From contig JACKOK010000004.1 in assembly GCA_024234365.1 (NCBI GenBank), positions 186,001-250,000 of the forward strand: a stretch of 64,000 nt of DNA, given 5' to 3'. Positions 33,138 to 42,008 of the stretch are shown piece after piece (the first letter of the stretch is position 1; every line of letters begins with the position of its first letter). A model generated the notes under the pieces. That model saw only the letters and a list, made by a program, of their open reading frames with translations. It ran no database searches and had not been told where the DNA came from. The DNA is from Pseudomonadales bacterium. GTDB taxonomy: Bacteria; Pseudomonadota; Gammaproteobacteria; Pseudomonadales; Pseudohongiellaceae. A program made the position numbers and the translations under genes.

Positions 33138-33668
33138 TTACTCCCCTGCAGACTTCTTGAGCTTGTCCACAAAATTACAGGGCTTGTGCCGGCTGTCGAG
33201 TTGCTGGGCAATAATCCCCTCCCACCCCGTTCGGCAGGCACCAGGAGAACCCGGCAGGCAGAATACCGCCGTCCCGTTGGCCAGGCCGGCAAATGCCCGC
33301 GACTGAATGGTCGAACAGCCAATCTCGGCATGTGACAGCGCCCGGAACAACTCGCCGAAACCTTCGATGTGCATGTCCAGCAAAGGAGTAATGGCCGTCA
33401 CCGTGTTATCACGAAAGGTAAACCCCGTACCCCCCGTCAGCAGGACCACCTGCACCGCATCATCGGCAATATGGGTCGCCACCACGGCGCGCAGCTTGTA
33501 GGTATCATCCTTGACGATGCGCTTGTCCACCAGAATATGTCCCGCGCCGTTCACGCATTCCACAAGATAGTTGCCAGACTTGTCCGTCTCTTGTGTACGG
33601 GTATCGGAGACGGTGACGACGGCGATGCGCAAGGGGGTAAAGGTCGCGTGCTTGTCTGGGTGTGACAT
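33138..33668 (-). CDS. moaB: Molybdenum cofactor protein, MoaB/MogA family
   Basis: Adenylylates molybdopterin (MogA-like) or acts as its MoaB homologue. 176 residues from the ATG at 33666-33668 (MSHPDKHATFTPLRIAVVTV), the family start; a longer frame from 33716 has no ribosome site. Motifs: VSDTRTQETDKSG, LTGGTGFTFRDNT and the C-terminal FCLPGSPGACRTGWEGII. It lies 92 bases after moaA on the same strand. Confidence 0.93.
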   Translation of the reverse strand: MSHPDKHATFTPLRIAVVTVSDTRTQETDKSGNYLVECVNGAGHILVDKRIVKDDTYKLRAVVATHIADDAVQVVLLTGGTGFTFRDNTVTAITPLLDMHIEGFGELFRALSHAEIGCSTIQSRAFAGLANGTAVFCLPGSPGACRTGWEGIIAQQLDSRHKPCNFVDKLKKSAGE

Positions 33669-33760
33669 GATGATTGTGTTCTCGTGCTGATGAAAGAATG
33701 ACACCGGCACATGCACGCGTGCATGCGCCAGATACCGGTTTGAGAAAATTGTAGCGGGAA

Positions 33761-34777
33761 TCAGCCGCCAGTCATATTCATGAGACGGACTGGCTGCACA
33801 TGGTCCTTGTCATAGAAGTAATGACGCTCGGGCTTGAGGGACATCGCGGCAACAATCGCCTGTTTGAGCGCCTCCACACCGCCCCCCTGCTCGCGCAGCA
33901 CGGCACGCAGATCCACGGAGTGCTCATTGCCCAGACACAGCAGCAGACGCCCTTCCACGGTTACCCGCACACGATTGCAGTCCGCACAGAAATTGTGGCT
34001 GACCGGAGAGATGAAGCCGATGCGACTGCCTCGCCCCGCCACCTGATAATAACGGGATGGCCCGGCCGTCTTGGCAGCGCTGGCGATCAACTCGTAATGC
34101 TGCTCAAGCTGTTCACGTACCCAGTCATTGCTGCAAACCGTGCTCTCACGATCGTGGTCGGAGGCATTGCCCAGGGGCATCTCCTCGATAAAGGCAATAT
34201 CAAGCTCGCGGCTCAGGGCGTAGTCCGTGAGAGCCAGCACCTCGTCCTCGTTATAGGACTTCATGATGACGGCGTTGAGGCGTATGCGATCAAAACCCTG
34301 GGCCCGCGCGGCCTCAATACCCGCCAGCACCCTGTCCAGACGACCGACACGGGAGATGCGCTGGAAGCGTTCCGCGTTCAGGCTGTCGATGCTGATATTG
34401 ATCCGGTTGACCCCGGCCTTGTGCAGAGGAGCGGCGTATTTTTCCAGTTGCGCCCCATTGGTGGTGAGCAGCAATTCCCTGAGGCCATCGAGGCGGCCGA
34501 GCCGTTCAATCAGGGACATCACATTATTGCGTACCAGAGGCTCCCCGCCGGTCAGGCGAATCTTGTTGACGCCCAGTTCGGTAAAGGCCTGAGCCACCAG
34601 ATAGAGCTCCTCCAGCGACAGAACCTCGGAACGCGGCAGAAACTCCATCTCCTCGGTCATGCAATAGACACAGCGAAAATCACAACGATCCGTCACGGAC
34701 AGGCGGATGTAATCCACCCGTCGCCCGAAGGAATCGATCAGGGTCGCTGGCAGGGACTGTGTTGTGTCAGTTGTCAT
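33761..34777 (-). CDS. moaA: GTP 3',8-cyclase
   Basis: Radical-SAM enzyme making the first intermediate of molybdenum cofactor from GTP. 338 residues. N-terminal 4Fe-4S cluster CDFRCVYC (Cx3Cx2C), C-terminal cluster CADCNRVRVTVEGRLLLC (Cx2Cx13C), and the activating Gly-Gly C terminus (NMTGG). It is followed by moaB; moaC, moaD and moaE are not in the window. Confidence 0.97.
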   Translation of the reverse strand: MTTDTTQSLPATLIDSFGRRVDYIRLSVTDRCDFRCVYCMTEEMEFLPRSEVLSLEELYLVAQAFTELGVNKIRLTGGEPLVRNNVMSLIERLGRLDGLRELLLTTNGAQLEKYAAPLHKAGVNRINISIDSLNAERFQRISRVGRLDRVLAGIEAARAQGFDRIRLNAVIMKSYNEDEVLALTDYALSRELDIAFIEEMPLGNASDHDRESTVCSNDWVREQLEQHYELIASAAKTAGPSRYYQVAGRGSRIGFISPVSHNFCADCNRVRVTVEGRLLLCLGNEHSVDLRAVLREQGGGVEALKQAIVAAMSLKPERHYFYDKDHVQPVRLMNMTGG

Positions 34778-34801
34778 GGATCACTCGGCAGCACTCAGGG
34801 T

Positions 34802-36427
34802 TCACCCGGCGGCAAGATAATGCTGTTCGTAACGCGCCCGGATTTCGGTCTTCAGCAATTTGCCCGTTGCAGTATGCGGAAGCGCGTCGACGAAGACAAC
34901 ATCATCCGGCAGCCACCACTTGGCCACCTTGTCGCTCAGGTAGTCGATTATAGCCTCTTTGGAGCTCGATGCGCCCTCCTTGCAGACAAGCAACAGCAAG
35001 GGCCGCTCATCCCACTTCGGATGGGCAATCCCCACCACACAGGCCTCCGCCACTGCCGGGTGTCCCACGGCATAATTCTCCAGTTCGATGGAGCTGATCC
35101 ACTCGCCGCCCGATTTGATGACATCCTTGCTGCGATCGACGATCTGCATATAGCCTTCGGGATCAAGGGTGGAGACATCGCCGGTATCGAACCAGCCATC
35201 GTGGAAGGCCGCATTCTCGTCGCTGCGATAATAACCGCTGGCAATCCACGGCCCGCGCACCAGCAGCCGACCGAAGGTTTTGCCATCATGAGGCAGAGGC
35301 TTGCCCTCATCGTCCACAATGCGCATCTCCACCCCATAGACCGGCCGCCCCTGTTTGGACTGAATACGCAGGCGCGCCTCGCGATCGGCATCGCGCAGAT
35401 AGGGCGTCATGGCGCAGAGACTGCCCATGGGGCTCATCTCGGTCATTCCCCAGGCATGAATCGGGAACACGCCGTATTGATCCTGAAACTTTTCCAGCAT
35501 GGAGCGTGGCGCGGCAGAACCGCCTATTACCACCGATTCCACGCTGTCCAGATGCCCGCCAACGGACTCGACATAATTGAGCAGCCCCAGCCACACGGTG
35601 GGGACCCCCAATAATGCCGTCGCTTTTTCGTCGTCAATCAGGCCATGCAGGGAAGCGCCGTCCATGCCTGCCCCCGGAAACAGAATGCTGGCACCGGCAA
35701 TGGGTGCGGCATAGGGAATGCCCCAGGCACAGACATGGAACATGGGCACCACCGGCAGGACGCGGGACATCGGCCCCAGGTTCAGTGCCGATGCCCGACA
35801 GGAGGCGATCGCATGCAGCACCGTCGAGCGATGGCTGTACAGCACCCCCTTGGGGTTCCCGGTGGTGCCGGAGGTATAGCACAGGCCAGCCGCGCTTTTT
35901 TCATCCAGTTCGGGCCAGGCAAATTCCGTAGACTGCTCCTTCAGCAGATCTTCATAACATAAAAGACCTGGCAGCGAGGATTGCGGCATGTGTTCGGCAT
36001 CCGTCATCACCACGATATGCCGCACACCGCGAATGTGCGCGGCGACTGCCTCGAGCAGCGGCACAAAGGTGAGATCGACAAAGACGATGCCATCCTCTGC
36101 GTGATTGATGATATAGATGATCTGTTCGGGAAAGAGACGGGGGTTGATGGTATGCACCACCGCACCCATACCGGAGACGGCGTAATAGAGCTCGAAGTGT
36201 CGATGGGTATTCCAGGCCAGCGTAGCAACGCGATCGCCGTTTTCAACTCCGAGGCTGCGCAGGGCATTTGCCAGCTGTTTACTGCGCACAAGAGCATCGG
36301 CATAGGAATAACGATGAATGCCCCCCTCCACCAGACGGGTCACGATCTCCGCATCCCGGTTATATAAGGCCGCATACTCCAGGACATCCGCAATATTCAA
36401 TTGCTTGTCCATCATAAGTCCCAGCAT
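34802..36427 (-). CDS. AMP-forming fatty acyl-CoA ligase, AlkK type
   Basis: Activates medium or long-chain fatty acids to CoA thioesters. 541 residues starting MLGLMMDKQLNIADVLEYAA, very like AlkK starts. ANL-family motifs: LCYTSGTTGNPKGVLYSHRS (P-loop), HAWGMTEMSP (A5), GWFDTGDVSTLDPEGYMQIVDR and the C-terminal Lys in PHTATGKLLKTEIRARY. It begins after GAGGGG. Two fold-back repeats occupy the space upstream of it. It ends 24 bases before moaA. Confidence 0.92.
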   Translation of the reverse strand: MLGLMMDKQLNIADVLEYAALYNRDAEIVTRLVEGGIHRYSYADALVRSKQLANALRSLGVENGDRVATLAWNTHRHFELYYAVSGMGAVVHTINPRLFPEQIIYIINHAEDGIVFVDLTFVPLLEAVAAHIRGVRHIVVMTDAEHMPQSSLPGLLCYEDLLKEQSTEFAWPELDEKSAAGLCYTSGTTGNPKGVLYSHRSTVLHAIASCRASALNLGPMSRVLPVVPMFHVCAWGIPYAAPIAGASILFPGAGMDGASLHGLIDDEKATALLGVPTVWLGLLNYVESVGGHLDSVESVVIGGSAAPRSMLEKFQDQYGVFPIHAWGMTEMSPMGSLCAMTPYLRDADREARLRIQSKQGRPVYGVEMRIVDDEGKPLPHDGKTFGRLLVRGPWIASGYYRSDENAAFHDGWFDTGDVSTLDPEGYMQIVDRSKDVIKSGGEWISSIELENYAVGHPAVAEACVVGIAHPKWDERPLLLLVCKEGASSSKEAIIDYLSDKVAKWWLPDDVVFVDALPHTATGKLLKTEIRARYEQHYLAAG

Positions 36428-36493
36428 CTTCTTGCCCCTCTTCGTTGTTATTTTTAATTTGCAGTGTCTGGCAATTCTTTGACTTCGTAGTTC

Positions 36494-36610
36494 GCTATGA
36501 GAGGGCTTGGCTCATTCAGGACACGCCAAAAAGCGCACGTCCGTGTGCAGGCTCGGCTCGCGCCGTCCATGGCGCGAGACGGTCCTGCCTGAGCCAAGCC
36601 CTCTCATAGC
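36494..36610. repeat. Fold-back repeat A
   Basis: Outer arms 36494-36513 and 36591-36610 are perfect 20-bp complements (GCTATGAGAGGGCTTGGCTC on the left), extended inward by CAGGAC and GTCCTG. The core has ACGCCAAAAAGCG, hairpin 1 at 36535-36548, AGGCTCGGC, and hairpin 2 at 36557-36578 (CTCGCGCC and GGCGCGAG with loop GTCCAT). Read on the minus strand both loops show GGA (CACGGACG and CATGGACG). It lies 67 bases upstream of the acyl-CoA ligase start. Confidence 0.85.
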
Positions 36611-36683
36611 TCGCAAAACGCCAGCGATTGATCCATTCAAAACAATAGAACGGAGACGATAGGTGCAAATCCGCACCCGCCAA

Positions 36684-36802
36684 GAGCCGCGCAGCGGAGT
36701 AAGGGTTGCGGAGCGTCGGGCGCCATGGACGGCGCCCGCCGAGCCTGTACAGGGATGTACGCTTTTTGGCGTCTCCGACACCCTTACTCCGCTGCGTGGC
36801 TC
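36684..36802. repeat. Fold-back repeat B, inverted relative to A
   Basis: Arms 36684-36706 and 36780-36802 pair over 23 bp with one G-T pair; the left arm begins GAGCCGCGCAGCGGAG. Inside are GAGCGTCGG, hairpin 2 (GGGCGCC and GGCGCCC with loop ATGGAC, 36718-36737), CCGAGCCT, hairpin 1 (GTACAGGGATGTAC, 36747-36760) and CTTTTTGGCGTCTCCGAC. Hairpin 1 on the plus strand matches the CsrA SELEX consensus RUACARGGAUGU at all 12 positions. Confidence 0.85.
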
Positions 36803-36891
36803 GTCATACAGAGTGAAGCATTCAAATTCAGCAGCTTCCAACTCCTGCTGCAATGCTCACAATACGCAGTGAGGAGTCGCAACTAGACAGG

Positions 36892-38133
36892 CTACTGAAC
36901 CTGATCCGCTATCTGTAACTGGAGAATGGCGTTCTCACCATTGTGGGCAAAGCCCTCGCTGCGTACCTGGTAGTCGCCGGACTGCACATTAGCGCTGCCG
37001 CTTCGGGAAACCGTTGCCACCACCGTAATCATCTCGGCAGACGAAATATTGAAAGGCCCGACCGCATCCGCATCCGACAACGTTACCGTCGTCGGCAGCT
37101 CCGATACCGTCAGCACTTTCGCCGCCAGAGGTTGAGGCCGCCCGTTATACTCCAGTGCCGATACAAACACCCGCATATCACCGGGCAAATCCAGACCGGG
37201 AGCGAGAGACAGCTCCACATCGACGCGGGGTCCGATCACCGCCTCACCCTGCCCGGAGGCATTCAGTTGCTGTAGTGCGTTGGCGATCATGCCCTGCAAC
37301 AGATTGCTTTCCTCACCCGGCGGGGTCAGCTGCAACATTCGTCGCCAGTAAGTGATAGCCGACTGATAATCCTGACGCTTTTCTGCGTCCATGCCCAGAA
37401 TCTGCAGAATCAGTACCTGGTTGGGATCAATGCGTTGCGTCTGATCCACGATACCCTGCACCTTATCGGTCAGTTCCTGTTCGGCCAGCATGTATTCCAG
37501 AAACGCATACTGGCTGAGCACTATCGCCTTGTCCTGGGGGTCTTCGATATATTCGCTGGCACGCTGCAACGCCATGGAGGCTTCCGGGAACTGCGCTATG
37601 CTGACCAGGTTCTGCGCCAGGAAATACCAGGCCCAGCCATTCTCCCGATTATCTTCAATGACCTCGCCAATCTCGAAAATCAGGTCACGAATCTCTTCCG
37701 GTTTATCCACACTGGCCTGGGTGCGCTCGTAAATATCCTTCAGCTTGAGCTCGTCCTGAAAACCCCATTCGTAATAAAGAAAGAGACTCGTTGGAATGAC
37801 AGCCAGCATCATCAGCAATGGCACAAGCCGGGACGCCGAAAACCAACCACCTTTCTCGGCAGCACGTTCAACGGGAGACGCCTCGGCCACCGCCTGTACA
37901 TCCGTCAGCAGGCTGCGTTCGAGCTCGCTCTTCAGCGCCGTAAAATTTTCCTCGTCCAGTGTCCCTGCGGCGAGCTCCGCCTCCAGTTCCGCCACACGTT
38001 CGGTAAAGATCAGCAGATTGGTGCGCTCCCGGCGGGAACGGGTAGCATCACTGCTGCGATGGAATTTCCACACCGGCAGCACAATGAATAAGGCTGCCAG
38101 AACCAGCAGCGCTGCAGCATAAAACCAGAACAA
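36892..38133 (-). CDS. ccmI: Cytochrome c maturation protein CcmI
   Basis: Holds apocytochrome c for haem attachment. 413 residues from TTG 38131-38133, which has AGGGGG just upstream and puts the first membrane helix at the N terminus (FWFYAAALLVLAALFIVLP), as in CcmI proteins; a longer TTG start at 38190 would add 19 polar residues. A second membrane helix is near residue 105 (VPLLMMLAVIPTSLFLYY). TPR-like repeats follow (AWYFLAQNLVSIAQFPEASMA) and then a periplasmic domain. It is the last gene of the ccm operon. Confidence 0.9.
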   Translation of the reverse strand: MFWFYAAALLVLAALFIVLPVWKFHRSSDATRSRRERTNLLIFTERVAELEAELAAGTLDEENFTALKSELERSLLTDVQAVAEASPVERAAEKGGWFSASRLVPLLMMLAVIPTSLFLYYEWGFQDELKLKDIYERTQASVDKPEEIRDLIFEIGEVIEDNRENGWAWYFLAQNLVSIAQFPEASMALQRASEYIEDPQDKAIVLSQYAFLEYMLAEQELTDKVQGIVDQTQRIDPNQVLILQILGMDAEKRQDYQSAITYWRRMLQLTPPGEESNLLQGMIANALQQLNASGQGEAVIGPRVDVELSLAPGLDLPGDMRVFVSALEYNGRPQPLAAKVLTVSELPTTVTLSDADAVGPFNISSAEMITVVATVSRSGSANVQSGDYQVRSEGFAHNGENAILQLQIADQVQ

Positions 38134-38224
38134 TGGACCCCCTGTGTCACCCGTTCGGCATGTTTTCTCTGCCGCCGGATTTTCTGTCAATAAAGTAAAG
38201 CGTGAATGTCGCCGGCCAGCAGGC

Positions 38225-38746
38225 TCAGTCGCTATCCTTCACGGTATCGAGCAACTTGCGCAGTCGCGCCTGTTCCTCTTCATTCAAAACCACCTGTTCC
38301 TGAACCTTGTTCTGCTGTGCGCGGCGCACAATCCCGACAATGATCCAGCCACCCAGCAAAAGGAACAGCAAAGGGCCAAACCACAGCAACAGGGTCTGCC
38401 ACATCAGGCGCGGGCGATAGAACACAAAATCCCCGTAGCGCTCGAACATGAACTGCTCGATTTCCTCGTCGGTCTTTCCATCCATGATCATGAGGTAGAT
38501 TTCACGGCGCAAATCTTCCGCCACCCCGCCATTGGAACCCGTGAGACTGGTGTTCTGACACATCGGGCAACGAAACTCATCCGACATGCGACGGAAACGC
38601 CGCTGTTGTTCGTCGGTCTCGAACTCGAAGGTATCGACCGCCGCATACGCCGCGCCGGAGCCTGTGCCTTCCGGCATCAGTGCCGGAGCAGACCATAACA
38701 CCAGTGCCAGAAACAACGCGCCTGTTTTCCACATCCCTGACATCAT
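38225..38746 (-). CDS. ccmH: Cytochrome c maturation thiol protein CcmH
   Basis: Membrane-anchored thiol oxidoreductase that reduces the CxxCH of apocytochromes. 173 residues: signal sequence, the hallmark EFRCPMCQN with its Cys pair, and a C-terminal membrane helix (TLLLWFGPLLFLLLGGWIIVG). It is the short N-terminal type, with CcmI supplying the TPR part. Its start overlaps the dsbE stop by 4 bases. Confidence 0.95.
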   Translation of the reverse strand: MMSGMWKTGALFLALVLWSAPALMPEGTGSGAAYAAVDTFEFETDEQQRRFRRMSDEFRCPMCQNTSLTGSNGGVAEDLRREIYLMIMDGKTDEEIEQFMFERYGDFVFYRPRLMWQTLLLWFGPLLFLLLGGWIIVGIVRRAQQNKVQEQVVLNEEEQARLRKLLDTVKDSD

Positions 38747-39285
38747 TGCCCCGCTTCTGCCCTGACTTGTTCAACCGCCGGCATGATCTCTTCATCCCAG
38801 GCCTTGTAGTCAATCACGCCGATATGCTTGTAGCGAATCACTCCCTGACCATCCACCACAAAGGTTTCCGGTGCCCCATAAACGCCGAGATCAATACCCA
38901 GGCGACCGTTTTCATCCAGGATGCTGAACTCAAATGGACTGCCGTTATCGTCCAGCCAAGCCTGGGCCAGGTTCAGTTTGTCTTTGTAATTCACGCCTAC
39001 GATAGGCACTACGTTCTTTTCCGCCGCCGCCATCAGGATCGGGTTCTCCTGCAGACAGGGCAGGCAGTAACTGCCCCAGACATTGAGCAGGAAGGGTTCA
39101 TCCGGCAGGTCTGCCTTGCCCATGACCCGGTCTCCCAGCTCCACCGTTGGCAGCGCAAACTCCGGCAGGGGCTTGTCGATCAGTACCGAGGGCAGCGTGC
39201 GCGGATCCAGATAAAGACCACGCCACAGCATCACCGCCATGGCCAGAAACACAAAAACCGGAATAAACAGCTTCAGTCTCGACAT
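38743..39285 (-). CDS. dsbE: Thiol:disulfide interchange protein DsbE/CcmG
   Basis: Periplasmic thioredoxin-like reductant for cytochrome c assembly, anchored by the N-terminal helix (LFIPVFVFLAMAVMLW). 180 residues from the ATG at 39283-39285 after GAGGA. Active site LLNVWGSYCLPCLQENPIL keeps the Cys-x-x-Cys, but Tyr replaces the usual Trp just before the first Cys. The acidic-insert segment and cis-Pro (GAPETFVVD) are present. Confidence 0.94.
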   Translation of the reverse strand: MSRLKLFIPVFVFLAMAVMLWRGLYLDPRTLPSVLIDKPLPEFALPTVELGDRVMGKADLPDEPFLLNVWGSYCLPCLQENPILMAAAEKNVVPIVGVNYKDKLNLAQAWLDDNGSPFEFSILDENGRLGIDLGVYGAPETFVVDGQGVIRYKHIGVIDYKAWDEEIMPAVEQVRAEAGQ

Positions 39286-39301
39286 CACTGCGTCCTCTTG
39301 C

Positions 39302-41296
39302 TCAGGAGGCCGACGGCTGATAGCCGTCTGCCGTGTCTGTTTCTCTGGCCATAGCCTTCACCTTCAGACGGCGGTAGCGCTTGTCCGTCACCGCCACAAC
39401 CCCACCCAGGGCCATCAGGATGGCACCAAGCCACACCCAGCGAACAAAGGGCTTGATATACAGCGACATGGACCAGGCCCCGGATTCACGCTCATCGCCC
39501 AGGGTGATGAACAGGTCACGGGTAAAGCCGGCATCAATCGCCATTTCCGTGGAGGGCGTGCGGCTGGCCACATACACCCGTTTCTCGGGGTGCAGCTCAC
39601 GCACGAAACTGCCTTCACGCAGCACCTGGAAGGTAGCCCGTTCGGCCTCGTAATTCGGGCCGGAAAGATGCTCAGTGCCCTCGAAATGGAACTCGTAATG
39701 CCCCAGCTCCACGCTCTGCCCCGGCGCCAGCAGCACGCTCTTTTCAACGCTGTAGATGCTGGTCAGGCCAGCGCCCAGCAGAATCACCGCAAAACCGAAG
39801 TGGGCGATCTGCATGCCGAGATAGGCAAGCGCCAGGGATTTAAGCCCCTCCAGCCGCGTCGGCTTGTTGGCTGTCTTGACGCGGATGTCCTGCACAATAC
39901 CCAGCACGATCCACAGCCCCAGGGCTGTCGCCAGGCTCGCGCCAACGGAAAATTCCAGTGTCAGTGCCAGTGGCAGGACAAGGCCCAGCAGCACGGAAGC
40001 AATCGCCACCCAGGTAAGCTGCTGCCGCAGATAGGCCACCGAGGTTTTCTTCCAGCGACTGACCGCGCCCAGGCCGAGAAACACCACCAGCAGGGACATC
40101 AGCGGCACGAAGATGACATTGAAATAAGGCGGACCAACGGAAATCAGGTCCCCGCCGGAAACGGCCTGATACACCATGGGGTACAGGGTGCCCAGCAGAA
40201 TGGCGGCACTGGCCACCACGAGGATGATGTTGTTGGCAAGTAGGAAAACCTCGCGGGAAACGGCAGCAAAACCGAATTCACTCTTCATCAGCGGGGCGCG
40301 CAGCGCAAACAGCAACAGCGAACCGCCAATGGCCAGCCCCAGGAAGCCCAGAATATAGATACCGCGTGTCGGGTCCGCCGCAAACGCATGTACCGAGGTC
40401 AACAGGCCCGAGCGGGTGATGAAGGTGCCCAGCAGGCTGGCCGCAAAGGCGAGAATCGCCAACAGCACAGTCCAGCTCTTGAAGACGCCACGCTTCTCGG
40501 TCACCGCCAGCGAATGAATCAATGCGGTTCCCAGCAGCCAGTTGATCATGGGTGGGTTTTCCACCGGGTCCCAGGCCCACCAGCCGCCCCAGCCCAGTTC
40601 GTAATACGCCCACCAGGAGCCCAGCGCGATACCGATGGTCAGAATGGCCCAGGCGGCATTTGCCCAGGGGCGGGACCAGCGCGCCCAGGCGGAATCCAGC
40701 CGTCCGCTCAGAAGCGCCGCGATGGCAAAGGCAAACACCACCGAGAACCCCACATAGCCCATATACAGTGAGGGCGGATGAACGATGAAACCGATGTCCT
40801 GCAGGGCCGAGTTCAGATCCGCACCATCCGCAGGTGCCAGCGGCAGCACGCGATCGAAGGGGTTGGAGGTGGCAATCATGAACATGGTGTAGCCGGCGCC
40901 GATAACCCCCATGATGCCCAGCACCCGTGCGACGAAATCATCCGGCATGGCCTTGCTGAAAATCGCCACGGACAGCATCCAGCCCGACAGCATCCAGGTC
41001 CAGAACAGGAAGGAACCTTCGTGCCCACCCCAGATCGCCGTCAGTTTGTACTGAATGGGCAGCAGGCTGTTGGAATGCTGTGCCACAAACATTACGGTGA
41101 AATCATCCGTGACGAAGCTGTAGCCCAGAATCAGCATGCACAGGGACAGGAAGACGAATACCCCAGCCGTCAGCGGGCGGGCCAGGCCGATCCACAGCCG
41201 GTTTCCGGTTGCTGCCCCGGCCAGAGGCAAGGTGCCCAGAACGGCACACAGACAAAAGGCAAGAATCAGGGCAAACTGGCCAAGTTCAGGTACCAC
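39302..41296 (-). CDS. ccmF: Haem lyase subunit CcmF
   Basis: Large membrane protein that moves haem from CcmE onto apocytochrome c. 664 residues from the GTG at 41294-41296, with AAGGAGG 5 bases upstream; this yields the family start VPELGQFALILAF. The tryptophan-rich haem motif WGGWWAWDPVENPPMINWL is intact, and about fourteen hydrophobic helices can be traced. It overlaps ccmE by 11 bases. Confidence 0.95.
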   Translation of the reverse strand: MVPELGQFALILAFCLCAVLGTLPLAGAATGNRLWIGLARPLTAGVFVFLSLCMLILGYSFVTDDFTVMFVAQHSNSLLPIQYKLTAIWGGHEGSFLFWTWMLSGWMLSVAIFSKAMPDDFVARVLGIMGVIGAGYTMFMIATSNPFDRVLPLAPADGADLNSALQDIGFIVHPPSLYMGYVGFSVVFAFAIAALLSGRLDSAWARWSRPWANAAWAILTIGIALGSWWAYYELGWGGWWAWDPVENPPMINWLLGTALIHSLAVTEKRGVFKSWTVLLAILAFAASLLGTFITRSGLLTSVHAFAADPTRGIYILGFLGLAIGGSLLLFALRAPLMKSEFGFAAVSREVFLLANNIILVVASAAILLGTLYPMVYQAVSGGDLISVGPPYFNVIFVPLMSLLVVFLGLGAVSRWKKTSVAYLRQQLTWVAIASVLLGLVLPLALTLEFSVGASLATALGLWIVLGIVQDIRVKTANKPTRLEGLKSLALAYLGMQIAHFGFAVILLGAGLTSIYSVEKSVLLAPGQSVELGHYEFHFEGTEHLSGPNYEAERATFQVLREGSFVRELHPEKRVYVASRTPSTEMAIDAGFTRDLFITLGDERESGAWSMSLYIKPFVRWVWLGAILMALGGVVAVTDKRYRRLKVKAMARETDTADGYQPSAS

Positions 41297-41759
41297 TGGC
41301 GCCTCCTTCCGTTGCCACTCCCGGCAGCGTGCGTTCGCGTTCCGCGGCATCCAGCGCGGCTTTCACTTCAACAGACATGTAATTCTCATCGTGCTTGGCC
41401 AGCACCCGGCTCGCCTCGAAGACACCGTTTGTCACCGCGCCCTCCACCACCACGCCCTGACCTTCCCGGAACAGGTCGGGCAGAATGCCGTCGTAGCGTA
41501 CCTGCAGGTCATGGCTGTAGTCGGTCGCAATGAATTCCACGTGCAGGGAATCCTGGCTTTGCTCAACCGAGCCTTCCTTCACCATGCCGCCAATGCGGAT
41601 GCGCTGGCCATCGGCCACTTCTCCCGCCGCGACCTGCGAGGGCGTGAAAAACAGATCAATGGTATTGCTCAAAGCATACAGAGACAGGCCAATGGCCACA
41701 GCGAGGCCTGTGGCAATAAAGCCGATAATGGTCAGTTTCTTGCGGCGATGCGGTTTCAT
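41286..41759 (-). CDS. ccmE: Haem chaperone CcmE
   Basis: Periplasmic carrier that binds haem covalently. 157 residues: N-terminal membrane anchor (LTIIGFIATGLAVAIGLSLY), beta-barrel core with GQRIRIGGMVKEGSV, and the haem-binding HDENY motif (His123, Tyr127). It overlaps the ccmD stop by 4 bases. Confidence 0.97.
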   Translation of the reverse strand: MKPHRRKKLTIIGFIATGLAVAIGLSLYALSNTIDLFFTPSQVAAGEVADGQRIRIGGMVKEGSVEQSQDSLHVEFIATDYSHDLQVRYDGILPDLFREGQGVVVEGAVTNGVFEASRVLAKHDENYMSVEVKAALDAAERERTLPGVATEGGASGT

Positions 41760-41998
41760 TCGCCCTCCCCCTGAGCGCGGCTGCGCTCCTCATTCACTGC
41801 CGTGTTTTGTGCCAGTTGCACATCCCGCAGCGCTCTTTGGCGTTGTTCGCGGATGAATTGTCGGCGCTGAACCCGCGGCAGAAACAGGTTCACAAAAACG
41901 AATAAGGCAAATAGCCCGTATACAGACCAGACATGGAAGGTATACTTTCCCATCTGGAAAAATTCACTGACACTGCTGAACTGAATATTGTCGAGCAC
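41756..41998 (-). CDS. ccmD: Haem exporter accessory protein CcmD
   Basis: Small membrane protein helping release holo-CcmE from CcmABC. 80 residues from GTG 41996-41998 after GGAG, giving the family pattern FSSVSEFFQMGKYTFHVWSV followed by one membrane helix and a basic tail (PRVQRRQFIREQRQRALRDV). A longer open frame would extend into ccmC and is rejected. Somewhat longer than the E. coli protein (69). Confidence 0.88.
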   Translation of the reverse strand: MLDNIQFSSVSEFFQMGKYTFHVWSVYGLFALFVFVNLFLPRVQRRQFIREQRQRALRDVQLAQNTAVNEERSRAQGEGE

Positions 41999-42008
41999 CC
42001 TACTCTCC

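Noticed and set aside
36512..36872. Short open frames within the fold-back repeats
   Set aside because: They follow the palindromes, differ between copies and have no ribosome sites; the conserved signal is structural.
38134..38190. Longer CcmI start at TTG 38190
   Set aside because: It lacks a ribosome site and adds a polar stretch before the first membrane helix; TTG 38133 has AGGGGG just upstream. The longer form cannot be fully excluded.
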